Shown here: positions 11,591 through 24,600 of the stretch, piece after piece
Numbering within the stretch: the first letter of the stretch is position 1
Layout: every line of letters begins with the position of its first letter
Source of the DNA: Macrostomum hystrix
Lineage: Eukaryota; Platyhelminthes; Macrostomidae
DNA length: 64,000 nt
Direction of reading: 5' to 3'
Assembly (NCBI GenBank): GCA_950097015.1
Contig: CATNEN010000002.1
Span: 6,589,501-6,653,500 of the forward strand
Position numbers and translations under genes: made by a program
Notes under the pieces: model-generated
Told to the model about the DNA's origin: nothing
Database searches by the model: none
What the model saw: only the letters and a program-made list of their open reading frames with translations

Positions 11591-14090
11591 GTGGCTGGAT
11601 AAACTAAGACATAAGAATGTCTTCTTTTAGTTCAGCTGGAGTCGAAATTTTTGGCTGATGAATAATACTACTGACAAAAAGTAGACAAAATGAACATTGT
11701 TATTGATAATAAAACAATAATAACTAAGATTATATCACTTTTCTGTGCTTTACGTCACACATGCAAATGCAAAACATTCCTTCCAATCTAATGCTCTATA
11801 AGTTGTTTAAATTATAAATATAACTGAATATTCCGTCCTATTTTGTTTTTTCTTTCTCACGCCAAACACTATTTTACTACTGTGATTGCACTACTATATA
11901 TTATATTTGAGTATGAAACATTCGATGTGTACTGTGTTAATTTTGATTTATTGTAACTTTATGTATTTCTTTATTATTTATTTATGTATTATTTATTTCT
12001 TTATTATTTATTTATTTATTTATTTCTTTATTATATTTATTTATTTATTTATGTATTTACTTTTTATTTAATATTAATTAATTAATATATTAATTTATTA
12101 ATTTATTATATATATATACATATATTTATTTATTTATTATTTATATTTTTATTTATTTATTTATTTATGTATTTCTTTTTTATATGTATATATTTTTATT
12201 TATGTATTTATTATGTAGTTATGTACTTATTTTTTTCTGTTTAAGATAAAACAAATTCAATCGCCTCTGTGTTCTTATAGCTTACAGAATTGCAAAGTTA
12301 ACTTTTCTAACCCGTCTGATTTGTGTTGAAGTTTCTAAACATAGCTCCTGTAGTAGTGCGTGCTCTATTTACTACATTTATAACCTACGAACCTCGTAGA
12401 ATAGTAGTCCACAATACTTCTGCACGTATACCAATTTGCAGTTAAATTAAGCTTGTCTATTTTTGCAAAAACTGTAAACCTGATTTTATTTGTATTCAAA
12501 TCCATTGGTGACTGCATGGCTGTATCTCTTCTAAAAATAGCAATGAATCGAAACTTTGTAGCTAGTTATAATTTGAAGGCCATTTGAAGAAGTTAAAGTT
12601 TTCTTAAATTGTCACGTCAAAATTTTTATGATTGTGTTGCCGTCCTATAAAATTTCTTGATTTTTTATAGAATGTTCTATAATATGTTAACTTTCTCGGG
12701 AAGTGCTTTTTTAAACGGAGACTGGTGACGTCACAGAACATACGTCGCACTAATGACGTCACTCTAATGACGTCACTTGGCTTATTTTTTACTTTTGAGA
12801 ATTATGAAATTAATTGTGACCAAAAAGAGTACTTACTGTGATTCCATATTAGTGATTAATTCTAATGCTTACGTACTGTTTTATAAAGTTTTGTTTATTT
12901 GTCTGACTTTAAAATTCATAATCAATAAAACTGCTTGTAGACAACAAACAACCAAAGCGCTGGTAATGTAATCACATACACAATGCCTCCTTTCTATTGC
13001 TTCTAAATATAACTATTTTCCCCCTTTTTGTCTGGCAGTGGACTGACCCATTGTTTGGCTTTGTTAATTACCGATTCAATTATCTGCTTAGCAACAGCTA
13101 GAATTCGAATCGAAACAGAATTAGCACGTCTAATAGGTTTGCTCCTAGACGCTTTATATTGTAATTAAACATACTTTATCCATCGATTTCGGAGGAGAAA
13201 AACGAGGCATCAAACATTTCATTCAGTTATTCATTAGAACAAAAAAACAATTTCCCTACAAGAAGCTTGATCAATGATATCTGTGAAATTTCTATTGCAT
13301 CCTCTGCCATCTCTCTTCCCTTTTCTCTCTTACTTATATTTTTTGTTTATTTTTAGTGCATTTTTTTCTAGCAAAAATATTTTTTTAACGATCTGAAATT
13401 GGGAATTTTTTCCCATGCCAAAGCATATCAGATCCCGAAATGCGGATGTGGGACATTTATCCCACTCTGCATCTGATAAATGCCCAACTCTAAAAGCTCG
13501 AGGGATTTCAGCTGGCAGTGGGGATTTTATTTTGCGTGTCATTTCTGTCGGAAGATGCTCAGTGGGAAATGCTGCATTAATTTAGAAGACAGAATTAATT
13601 TACAGGCAGTCAGTTTGGGAAAGCGCTTAGCTTACTTAGCAAGCTTATGAGCATTGTCAATCTTATCTGGAGTAGCCAAACAGGCTCATTAACAGGTGAC
13701 TCGGCCTCTGTCCGTACAGCACCCTCCGATTGCTGTGTCTATCTAAATGGAAGGCCCCAGATTCATTGTGCTTGATTGCGCAGTGCTTTTCCTTCCGGAT
13801 GGGCATTTTCGGCAGGGACTTCTTTAGCAAATCAGGGAGCACGGACTAATAATTATCCATTGGCCGCAAGAGCAATTTCTGGGCAGCTGCAATTAGCCCC
13901 AGTGCTTCGTGTTCCACATCGTTTCCTCGGCAGATAATTGCAGGCCTAAATTTGGAAGCCTAGAGAATGCCGCTGTAGTAGTACATATAACTAATTTTGA
14001 AAAGTTTTTTATAACAAGTTATTTTAAGTCGATTTAAAACTAAATATTGCATGAACCTAACCAATATTAGGACGCCCGAGTTCTATTATG
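11591..14090. other. AT-rich intergenic region with a low-complexity TTTA tract
   Basis: No gene is supported. About 11940-12240 is low-complexity TTTATTTA/TATA sequence. The stretch 13660-13990 has more balanced composition and no stop-free frame of note; it could hold regulatory DNA for the gene starting at 14483. Confidence 0.55.
12726..12775. promoter_or_regulatory. Three full cAMP-response-element palindromes
   Basis: TGACGTCA, the full CRE/ATF palindrome, occurs at 12726-12733, 12754-12761 and 12768-12775. The last two lie in a 14-bp direct repeat (TAATGACGTCACTC). The sites are exact; activity and target gene are inference. They lie 1.6 kb downstream of the zinc-finger gene and 1.7 kb upstream of the coiled-coil gene. 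Confidence 0.5.
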
Positions 14091-14092
14091 CC

Positions 14093-14345
14093 CACTCACT
14101 CCGCACCCACCTTAAGCACCAACCTCACACCGTCAAGCACCCACCTCACTCCATCTAGCACCCACCTCACTCCGTCAAGCACCCACCTAACTCCATCTAG
14201 CACCCACCTCACTCCGCCTGATACCCACCCCACCCCGTCTAGCTCCAACCTCACTCCATCTAGCATCCACCTCACTCCATATGACACCCACCTCACTCCG
14301 TCTAGCACCAACCTCACTCCGTCTAGCACCCATCTCACTCCGCAA
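14093..14345. repeat. 21-bp minisatellite upstream of the coiled-coil gene
   Basis: About twelve imperfect units of CACCCACCTCACTCCGTCTAG end roughly 140 bp before the start codon at 14483. The multiple-of-three period leaves it open in frame on both strands; those frames are not genes. Confidence 0.9.
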
Positions 14346-14482
14346 TCCGATGGCTAGAATGATCGTAATGCGAATAAGGCGAATAATAAGGCCAACAAAA
14401 AATAACGTAAAGATGTGACCTCTTCCGCACTTCGTGAATTCGAAAAAAGAATGATTTATCGAATTGCAGCTCATAGCAACCG

Positions 14483-14637
14483 ATGGCAGAGACGGAACGC
14501 AGCGTTGCAACACAAGATACTAGCAACAGGCAGCTGACTCTGCCGCCACCGAATCACACCAGCAAGTATCACCTGATCTACAGCCTGCGCAAAGGGCTTG
14601 ACGAGGACAATGTCCTCGATTACGCGGACTTTTTGAA
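14483..14637 (+). CDS. Coiled-coil gene, exon 1
   Basis: The ATG at 14483 is preceded by an in-frame TAG three codons upstream. The exon encodes MAETERSVATQDTSNRQL... through ...NVLDYADFL and ends in phase 2. No GT donor gives the phase required by exon 2, but GCAAGT at 14638, the usual donor of GC-AG introns, does so exactly and joins AA+T (Asn). The reading continues open to 14704, so a retained form would add about 22 residues and stop. Confidence 0.65.
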
Positions 14638-15617
14638 GCAAGTTTCTCTTAAATTTATTCGCTTGGCTGCTTATGTTTTTGTCCGCAATAGTTATCGTTA
14701 TTGAAATTCTAAGAAAGTTCTATACCCACGATAATTTTCTTTCTTCAAGCAAACTATTGTTGGGAGAACGTACAAAAGCTGCGATTCTTGTAAAATAGTT
14801 GCTTTGATTCCAGGAAAGCTGTAGCTTTAATTCTAGGAAAGTTGTAGCTTCGATTCTAGGAAAGCTGTAGCTTCAATTCTAGGAAAGTTTTAGCTTCAAT
14901 TCAAGGAAAGTTGCAGCTTCGATTTTAGGAAAGATGTATATTCAATTCCAAGAAAGCTGTGCTTCTATTCTAGGAAACCTGTAGCTCCGATATTAAGAAA
15001 TTTGTAGCTTGATTCTTTGAAATTTTTAGCTCGATTCGTAGAATATTGTTGCTCGGATTCTAGGAAAATTGTAGCTTCTCTTTTAAGAAATTTGAAGCTT
15101 CGATTCCAGGAAAGCTGTAGCTTCTATTCTAGGAAAGTTGAATCATTGGTTCTAGTAGAATTGTAGCTTCGATTCTATGAAAGTTATATATTCTATTCTA
15201 GTAAACTTTTAGCTTCGATTCTAGTAAACTTGTTGCCTCAATTCTAGGAAAGCGGTAGCTTCAATTCTAGGAAAGCTGTAGCTTGGAATCAAAGAAAGTT
15301 GTAGCTTCGATTTTATTAAATTTGTAGCTACGATTCTGCAAAATTTTATCTACGAGCTCTACCAAAACTTTTGCTGCCATTTTAAAATATTTTAAGATGC
15401 TTGCTACGATTGTAGTAAAGTCCTTTAGCCATTCCGGTAATGCTCCAAAATATTACGCTTTTATTTCCCAGTTCTCGCGAGCGCATGTGCTGCCCAGACG
15501 GCTATGTGGACAGTCGCAAGCTCATCTACCAGTACCAGCTGCACTCGCCTAACTTTAGCGTCGATCACCAGGTTAAGCCCGATGGCGACAGAGCTCATGG
15601 GCCAACCACTGCGAGAA

Positions 15618-15651
<34 letters not shown>

Positions 15652-18600
15652 AAGCTCCCAGTCCAAAGTGATCGCCTTGTCGGTGAATCGGGAACGCTTC
15701 GAAAGAGAATACCTGGCCAAGCTGAAGAAAACAGAGGTGAGAGAATGGGGAAACTAAGTTAAAAATGGGATAAACAGAAACTCTAGAGTGATTTTCAAGA
15801 ATTTTGGGGATTTAGGGAATAATATCCAGGTGAGACTTGCTTCAGGTGAGATTCTGGGGATCTAGGGAATTTGGTGAGATTCTGGGGATCTAGGGAATTT
15901 GGTGAGATTCTGGGGATCTAGGGAATTTGGTGAGATTCTGGGGATCTAGGGAATTTGGTGAGATTCTGGGGATCTAAGGAATTTGGTGAGATTCTGGGGA
16001 TCTAGGGAATTTGGTGAGATTCTAAGGGATCTAGGGAATTTGGTGAGATTCTGGGGATCTAGGGAAATTTCTGGGATTCTGGGGATCTAGGGAACATACT
16101 CCAGGTGGGATTCTGGGGATCTAGGGAATTTGGTGAGATTCAGGGGATCTAGGGAATTTGGTGAGATTCTGGGGATCTATGGAATTTGGTGAGATTCTGG
16201 GGATCTAGAGGGTATTTGGTGAGATTCTGGGGATCTATGGAATTTGGTGAGATTCTGGGGATCTAGGGAATTTGGTGAGATTCAGGGGATCTAGGGAATT
16301 TGGTGAGATTCTGGGGATCTATGGAATTTGGTGAGATTCTGGGGATCTAGGGTATTTGGTGAGATTCTGGGGATCTATGGAATTTGGTGAGATTCTGGGG
16401 ATCTAGGGAATTTGGTGAGATTCTGGGGATCTAGGGAATTTGGTGAGATTCTGGGGATCTAGGGAATTTGGTGAGATTCTGGGGATCTAGGGAATTTGGT
16501 GAGATTCTGGGGATCTAGGGAATTTGGTGAGATTCTGGGGATCTAGGGTATTTGGTGAGATTCTGGGGATCTAGGGAATTTGGTGAGATTCTGGGGATCT
16601 AGGGTATTTGGTGAGATTCTGGGGATCTATGGAATTTGGTGAGATTCTGGGGATCTAGGGAATTTGGTGAGATTCTGGGGATCTAGGGAATTTGGTGAGA
16701 TTCTGGGGATCTAGGGAATTTGGTGAGATTCTGGGGATCTAGGGAATTCACTCTACTTGGGAGTTTGGGGATTGGTGATTGCAAGGAGATGGGAATGTTC
16801 GGCAAGGACTGCAAGAAGCTTGGAGCGAGTGAAGTTTAGCAGCAGCCAACTTTTGTCGGATTTGAGCACGGCTGAGCAGTCGGACTCAGACGGGAGTTTT
16901 TTTCGCTTCTATGCTATTATTTTTTGCATTTAATTAATTGCTTCTGCAGCCCAGGTAGGCAGGCGTCCAGGCGGTCTGACTTTTTATCCTTTGAAGCCTG
17001 CCTTTGAGTGTTTGATTTTGAGTCTTTCCAATGCGGAAGTTCTTGTCGCGAATGGAACTCGGATCCACTGATTGACCCTCAAGTCTGAATTGAGTTCCAG
17101 AGAATATTCTCTTCTTTGAGTCGCAGACATGGTACAGTACAGGCCAGAACAAACTACCGACCGTTTGATGAGAATCATTTCAATTCTTGAAATTCATTTT
17201 CTATATAGTACATTTCGTATTCCATTGTAAACAAGGAAATTTATACCCATTTTACTTACCTTTTAGAAGATCCCACTCTAACCCGTTTCCATTGATCAAT
17301 CCCAGACTCACTAATCCCACACTCACTAATCTCACACACACTAATCCCACACTCACTAATCCCACACTCACTAAACCCACACTCACCAATCCCACACTCA
17401 TCAATCCCGCACTCACTAATCTCACACTCACTAATCCCGCACTCACTAACCCCACACTCACTAAACCCACACTCACCAATCCCACACTCACCAATCCAAC
17501 ACTCACCAATCCCACACTCACTAATCCCACACTCACCAATCCCACACTCACCAATCCCACACTCACCAATCCCACAGTCACTAATCTCACACACACTAAT
17601 CCGACACTCACTAATCCCACTCTCACTAATCCCACACTCACTAATCCCACACTCACCAATCCCACACTCATCAATCCCGCACTCACTAATCTCACACTCA
17701 CTAATCCCACATTCACCAATCCCACACTCACTAATCCCACACTCACCAATCCCACACTCACTAATCCCACACTCACTAATCCCACACTCACCAATCCCAC
17801 ACTCACCAATCCCACACTCACCAATCCCACACTCACTAATCCCACACTCACCAATCCCACACTCACCAATCCCACACTCACTAATCCCACACTCACTAAT
17901 CCCATACCCACAAATCTCGCAATCATAAATTAAAGATTCTGTTTAAAGAGCTCAAATAGAATAGATGTGACTAAGTTAATTTCGAACCCATTTTAGGCAC
18001 TCCAGGTTGACACAATGACGCAAGGTACTTACTTAATCCACTCGATATAGTAGCTCGTGTATCTCACCGTTGTGACTTTTGCACCGAATAATTGTCACGT
18101 TAAAATCCGTACAATTTTGCAAGCTATTTCACAAAGAAGATTCTAACTATCTCGTGTTTGAATTATTTTAAGACAAGAGTTCTAGTTTCTCTTATAGTTT
18201 TTAATTGTGTAATAATTGTTGACACAGGTTCAAATTGGTCAGTAGGTATAGTTTACAGGTGATTTAGTGATTAAAGTGCATTTCCTTACTGGCTAGGTCA
18301 TTCTTTAACGAGCTGTTATAGTGAGCTGCCTGCTGTCTATTTGTCTTTTTCACTTACAAATTCGTCAATCGCACGATAACTTACTGTTACACCAATATCT
18401 CGATACTCATTATCTGGATCTGTCTTACTTTACTTTGAATCCGATAAGTAGGAGAGTCTCGGAATGTTATTTAAACACATCTGTCTGTGAAGTTCTAATT
18501 TTGTATTCACAGTCCATACACTTCACAGTCCACCAGACACTTCACAGTCCACCAGAAACTTCACAGTCCACCAGAAATTTCACAGTCCACCAGAAACTTC

Positions 18601-21600
18601 ACAGTCCACCAGAAACTTCACAGTCCACCAGACACGTCACAGTCCAGACACTTCACAGTCCACCAGACACTTTACAGTCCACCAGACACTTCACAGTCCA
18701 CCAGACACTTCACAGTCCACCAGAAAATTCACAGTCCACCAGAAACTTCACAGTCCAGACACTTCACAGTCCAGACACTTCACAGTCCAGACGCTTCACA
18801 GTCCAGACACTTCACAGTCCACACACTTCACAGTCCACCAGACACTTCACAGTCCACCAGAAACTTCACAGTCCACCAGAAACTTCACAGTCCACCAGAA
18901 ACTTCACAGTCCACCAGAAACTTCACAGTCCACCAGACACGTCACAGTCCAGACACTTCACAGTCCAGACACTTCACAGTCCACCAGACACTTTACAGTC
19001 CACCAGACACTTCACAGTCCACCACACACTTCACAGTCCACCAGAAACTTCACAGTCCACCAGAAACTTCACAGTCCAGACACTTCACAGTCCAGACACT
19101 TCACAGTCCTGACACTTCACAGTCCACACACTTCACAGTCCACCAGACACTTTACAGTCCATACACTTCACAGTCCACCAGACACTTCACAGTCCACCAG
19201 ACACTTCACAGTCTACCAGACACTTCACAGTCCACCAAACACTTCACAGTCCACCAGAAAATTCACAGTCCACCAGACACGTCACAGTCCATACACTTCA
19301 CAGTCCAGACACTTCACAGTCCACCACACACTTCACAGTCCACCAGACACTTCACAGTCCACCAGAAAATTCACAGTCCATACACTTCACAGTCCACCAG
19401 AAAATTCACAGTCCATACACTTCACAGTCCACCAGACACTTCACAGTCCACCAGACACTTCACAGTCCACCAGACACTTCACAGTCCACCAAACACTTCA
19501 CAGTCCACCAGAAAATTCACAGTCCACCAGACACGTCACAGTCCAGGCACTTCACAGTCCAGACACTTTACAGTCCACCACACACTTCACAGTCCACCAG
19601 ACACTTCACAGTCCACCAGACACTTCACAGTCCGCCAGAAAATTCACAGTCCATACACTTCACAGTCCACCAGAAAATTCACAGTCCATACACTTCACAG
19701 TCCACCAGACACTTCACAGTCCACCAGACACTTCACAGTCCACCAGACACTTTACAGTCCACCAGACACTTCACAGTCCACCACACACTTCACAGTCCAC
19801 CAGAAACTTCACAGTCCACCAGAAACTTCACAGTCCAGACACTTCACAGTCCAGACGCTTCACAGTCCAGACACTTCACAGTCCTGACACTTCACAGTCC
19901 ACACACTTCACAGTCCACCAGACACTTTACAGTCCATACACTTCACAGTCCACCAGACACTTCACAGTCCACCAGACACTTCACAGTCTACCAGACACTT
20001 CACAGTCCACCAAACACTTCACAGTCCACCAGAAAATTCACAGTCCACCAGACACGTCACAGTCCATACACTTCACAGTCCAGACACTTCACAGTCCACC
20101 ACACACTTCACAGTCCACCAGACACTTCACAGTCCACCAGAAACTTCACAGTCCACCAGAAACTTCACAGTCCACCAGACACGTCACAGTCCAGACACTT
20201 CACAGTCCAGACACTTCACAGTCCACCAGACACTTTACAGTCCACCAGACACTTCACAGTCCACCACACACTTCACAGTCCACCAGAAACTTCACAGTCC
20301 ACCAGAAACTTCACAGTCCAGACACTTCACAGTCCAGACACTTCACAGTCCTGACACTTCACAGTCCACACACTTCACAGTCCACCAGACACTTTACAGT
20401 CCATACACTTCACAGTCCACCAGACACTTCACAGTCCACCAGACACTTCACAGTCTACCAGACACTTCACAGTCCACCAAACACTTCACAGTCCACCAGA
20501 AAATTCACAGTCCACCAGACACGTCACAGTCCATACACTTCACAGTCCAGACACTTCACAGTCCACCACACACTTCACAGTCCACCAGACACTTCACAGT
20601 CCACCAGAAAATTCACAGTCCATACACTTCACAGTCCACCAGAAAATTCACAGTCCATACACTTCACAGTCCACCAGACACTTCACAGTCCACCAGACAC
20701 TTCACAGTCCACCAGACACTTCACAGTCCACCAAACACTTCACAGTCCACCAGAAAATTCACAGTCCACCAGACACGTCACAGTCCAGGCACTTCACAGT
20801 CCAGACACTTTACAGTCCACCACACACTTCACAGTCCACCAGACACTTCACAGTCCACCAGACACTTCACAGTCCGCCAGAAAATTCACAGTCCATACAC
20901 TTCACAGTCCACCAGAAAATTCACAGTCCATACACTTCACAGTCCACCAGACACTTCACAGTCCACCAGACACTTCACAGTCCACCAGACACTTTACAGT
21001 CCACCAGACACTTCACAGTCCACCACACACTTCACAGTCCACCAGAAACTTCACAGTCCACCAGAAACTTCACAGTCCAGACACTTCACAGTCCAGACGC
21101 TTCACAGTCCAGACACTTCACAGTCCTGACACTTCACAGTCCACACACTTCACAGTCCACCAGACACTTTACAGTCCATACACTTCACAGTCCACCAGAC
21201 ACTTCACAGTCCACCAGACACTTCACAGTCTACCAGACACTTCACAGTCCACCAAACACTTCACAGTCCACCAGAAAATTCACAGTCCACCAGACACGTC
21301 ACAGTCCATACACTTCACAGTCCAGACACTTCACAGTCCACCACACACTTCACAGTCCACCAGACACTTCACAGTCCACCAGAAAATTCACAGTCCATAC
21401 ACTTCACAGTCCACCAGAAAATTCACAGTCCATACACTTCACAGTCCACCAGACACTTCACAGTCCACCAGACACTTCACAGTCCACCAGACACTTCACA
21501 GTCCACCAAACACTTCACAGTCCACCAGAAAATTCACAGTCCACCAGACACGTCACAGTCCAGGCACTTCACAGTCCAGACACTTTACAGTCCACCACAC

Positions 21601-24600
21601 ACTTCACAGTCCACCAGACACTTCACAGTCCACCAGACACTTCACAGTCCGCCAGAAAATTCACAGTCCATACACTTCACAGTCCACCAGAAAATTCACA
21701 GTCCATACACTTCACAGTCCACCAGACACTTCACAGTCCACCAGACACTTCACAGTCCACCAGACACTTCACAGTCCACCAGAAAATTCACAGTCCATAC
21801 ACTTCACAGTCCACCAGACACTTCACAGTCCACCAGAAAATTCACAGTCCATACACTTCACAGTCCACCAGAAAATTCACAGTCCATGCACTTCACAGTC
21901 CACCAGAAAATTGACAGTCCATACACTTCACAGTCCACCAGACACTTCACAGTCCACCAGACACTTCACAGTCCACCAGACACTTCACAGTCCACCAGAC
22001 ACTTCACAGTCCACCAGAAAATTCACATTCCACCAGACACGTCACAGTCCAGACACTTCACAGTCCAGACGCTTCACAGTCCTGACACTTCACAGTCCAC
22101 ACACGTCACATTCCACACACTTCACAGTCCACCAGACACTTCACAGTCCAGAGACTTCACAGTACAGACACTTCACAGTCCACACACTTCACAGTCCAGA
22201 TACTTCACAGTACAGATACTTCACAGTCCAGATACTTCACAGTCCAGATACTTCACAGTCCACCAGACAATTCACAGTCCAGACTCGCTCTCACCCAACC
22301 CATCACCCACCAGGAGCTCATTGGCCAGTCCAAGCAAAGCGAACGAGTTGCCAAGCGACACGAAGGTGACATTCTCAAGGACCAGAGAGAGATCCGGGTT
22401 GCGAGGCGAGAGTTTGCCAGGGGTGAGTCGCCAGATGCGGAACGAAAGTGCCGCTTTAAACAGTGTCAGACAGGCTGTGCTGTTCTGTTCCGTTCAACCT
22501 ATAGAAACCAATGGATGAATAAAATTAAATTTCTGACTGATAAATCATTGCTATACGACGTATCTATATCGATGAGGCAAAAATTCTACAAATTTGTTTT
22601 CTATCACCAGAGAACGACAAGCAGCAGCAGCTGGAGAATCAGAGGCTCAGCAAAAGCATGGAGCGGTACACTGAAATCAAACGCGATCATCAGCATCGCA
22701 AAGCTACCGTGAGTGCCTGCGATGCCAGATAAACAATCTGTAATTTGCCAGCAATCGACTGATGTAGGGGGTGAGAGGCAGGTGAGTGCCTGCGATGCCA
22801 GATAAACAATCTGTAATTTATCAGCAATCGACTGATGTAGGGGGTGAGTGGCAGGTGAGTGCCTGCGATGCCAGATAAACAATCTGTAATTTATCAGCAA
22901 TCGACTGATGTAGGGGGTGAGTGGCAGGTGAGTGCCTGCGATGCCAGATAAACAATCTGTAATTTATCAGCAATCGACTGATGTAGGGGGTGAGAGGCAG
23001 GTGAGTGCCTGCGATGCCAGATAAACAATCTGTAATTTATCAGCAATCGACTGATGTAGGGGGTGAGTGGCAGGTGAGTGCCTGCGATGCCAGATAAACA
23101 ATCTGTAATTTATCAGCAATCGACTGATGTAGGGGCGTGAGTGGCAGGTGAGTGCCTGCGATGCCAGATAAACAATCTGTAATTTATCAGCAATCGACTG
23201 ATGTAGGGGGTGAGAGGCAGGTGAGTGCCTGCGATGCCAGATAAACAATCTGTAATTTACCAGCAATCGACTGATGTAGGTGGTGAGTGGCAGGTGAGTG
23301 CCTGCGATGCCAGATAAACAATCTGTAATTTATCAGCAATCGACTGATGTAGGGGGTGAGTGGCAGGTGAGTGCCTGCGATGCCAGATAAACAATCTGTA
23401 ATTTGCCAGCAATCGACTGATGTAGGGGGTGAGAGGCAGGTGAGTGCCTGCGATGCCAGATAAACAATCTGTAATTTATCAGCAATCGACTGATGTAGGG
23501 GGTGAGTGGCAGGTGAGTGCCTGCGATGCCAGATAAACAATCTGTAATTTGCCAGCAATCGACTGATGTAGGGGGTGAGTGGCAGGTGAGTGCCTGCGAT
23601 GCCAGATAAACAATCTGTAATTTATCAGCAATCGACTGATGTAGGGGGTGAGTGGCAGGTGAGTGCCTGCGATGCCAGATAAACAATCTGTAATTTATCA
23701 GCAATCGACTGATGTAGGGGGTGAGTGGCAGGTGAGTGCCTGCGATGCCAGATAAACAATCTGTAATTTATCAGCAATCGACTGATGTAGGGGGTGAGAG
23801 GCAGGTGAGTGCCTGCGATGCCAGATAAACAATCTGTAATTTATCAGCAATCGACTGATGTAGGGGGTGAGTGGCAGGTGAGTGCCTGCGATGCCAGATA
23901 AACAATCTGTAATTTATCAGCAATCGACTGATGTAGGGGGTGAGTGGCAGGTGAGTGCCTGCGATGCCAGATAAACAATCTGTAATTTATCAGCAATCGA
24001 CTGATGTAGGGGGTGAGTGGCAGGTGAGTGCCTGCGATGCCAGATAAACAATCTGTAATTTATCAGCAATCGACTGATGTAGGGGGTGAGAGGCAGGTGA
24101 GTGCCTGCGATGCCAGATAAACAATCTGTAATTTATCAGCAATCGACTGATGTAGGGGGTGAGTGGCAGGTGAGTGCCTGCGATGCCAGATAAACAATCT
24201 GTAATTTATCAGCAATCGACTGATGTAGGGGCGTGAGTGGCAGGTGAGTGCCTGCGATGCCAGATAAACAATCTGTAATTTATCAGCAATCGACTGATGT
24301 AGGGGGTGAGAGGCAGGTGAGTGCCTGCGATGCCAGATAAACAATCTGTAATTTACCAGCAATCGACTGATGTAGGTGGTGAGTGGCAGGTGAGTGCCTG
24401 CGATGCCAGATAAACAATCTGTAATTTATCAGCAATCGACTGATGTAGGGGGTGAGAGGCAGGTGAGTGCCTGCGATGCCAGATAAACAATCTGTAATTT
24501 ATCAGCAATCGACTGATGTAGGGGGGTGAGTGGCAGGTGAGTGCCTGCGATGCCAGATAAACAATCTGTAATTTACCAGCAATCGACTGATGTAGGTGGT

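Noticed and set aside
14631-14704. Exon 1 extended to the TGA at 14704 as a complete short gene
   Set aside because: The 73-residue product has no domain by itself, and a phase-correct GC donor leads to exon 2.
17187-17933. Asn-Pro-Thr repeat protein, 248 residues
   Set aside because: 15-bp array inside an intron, open on both strands.
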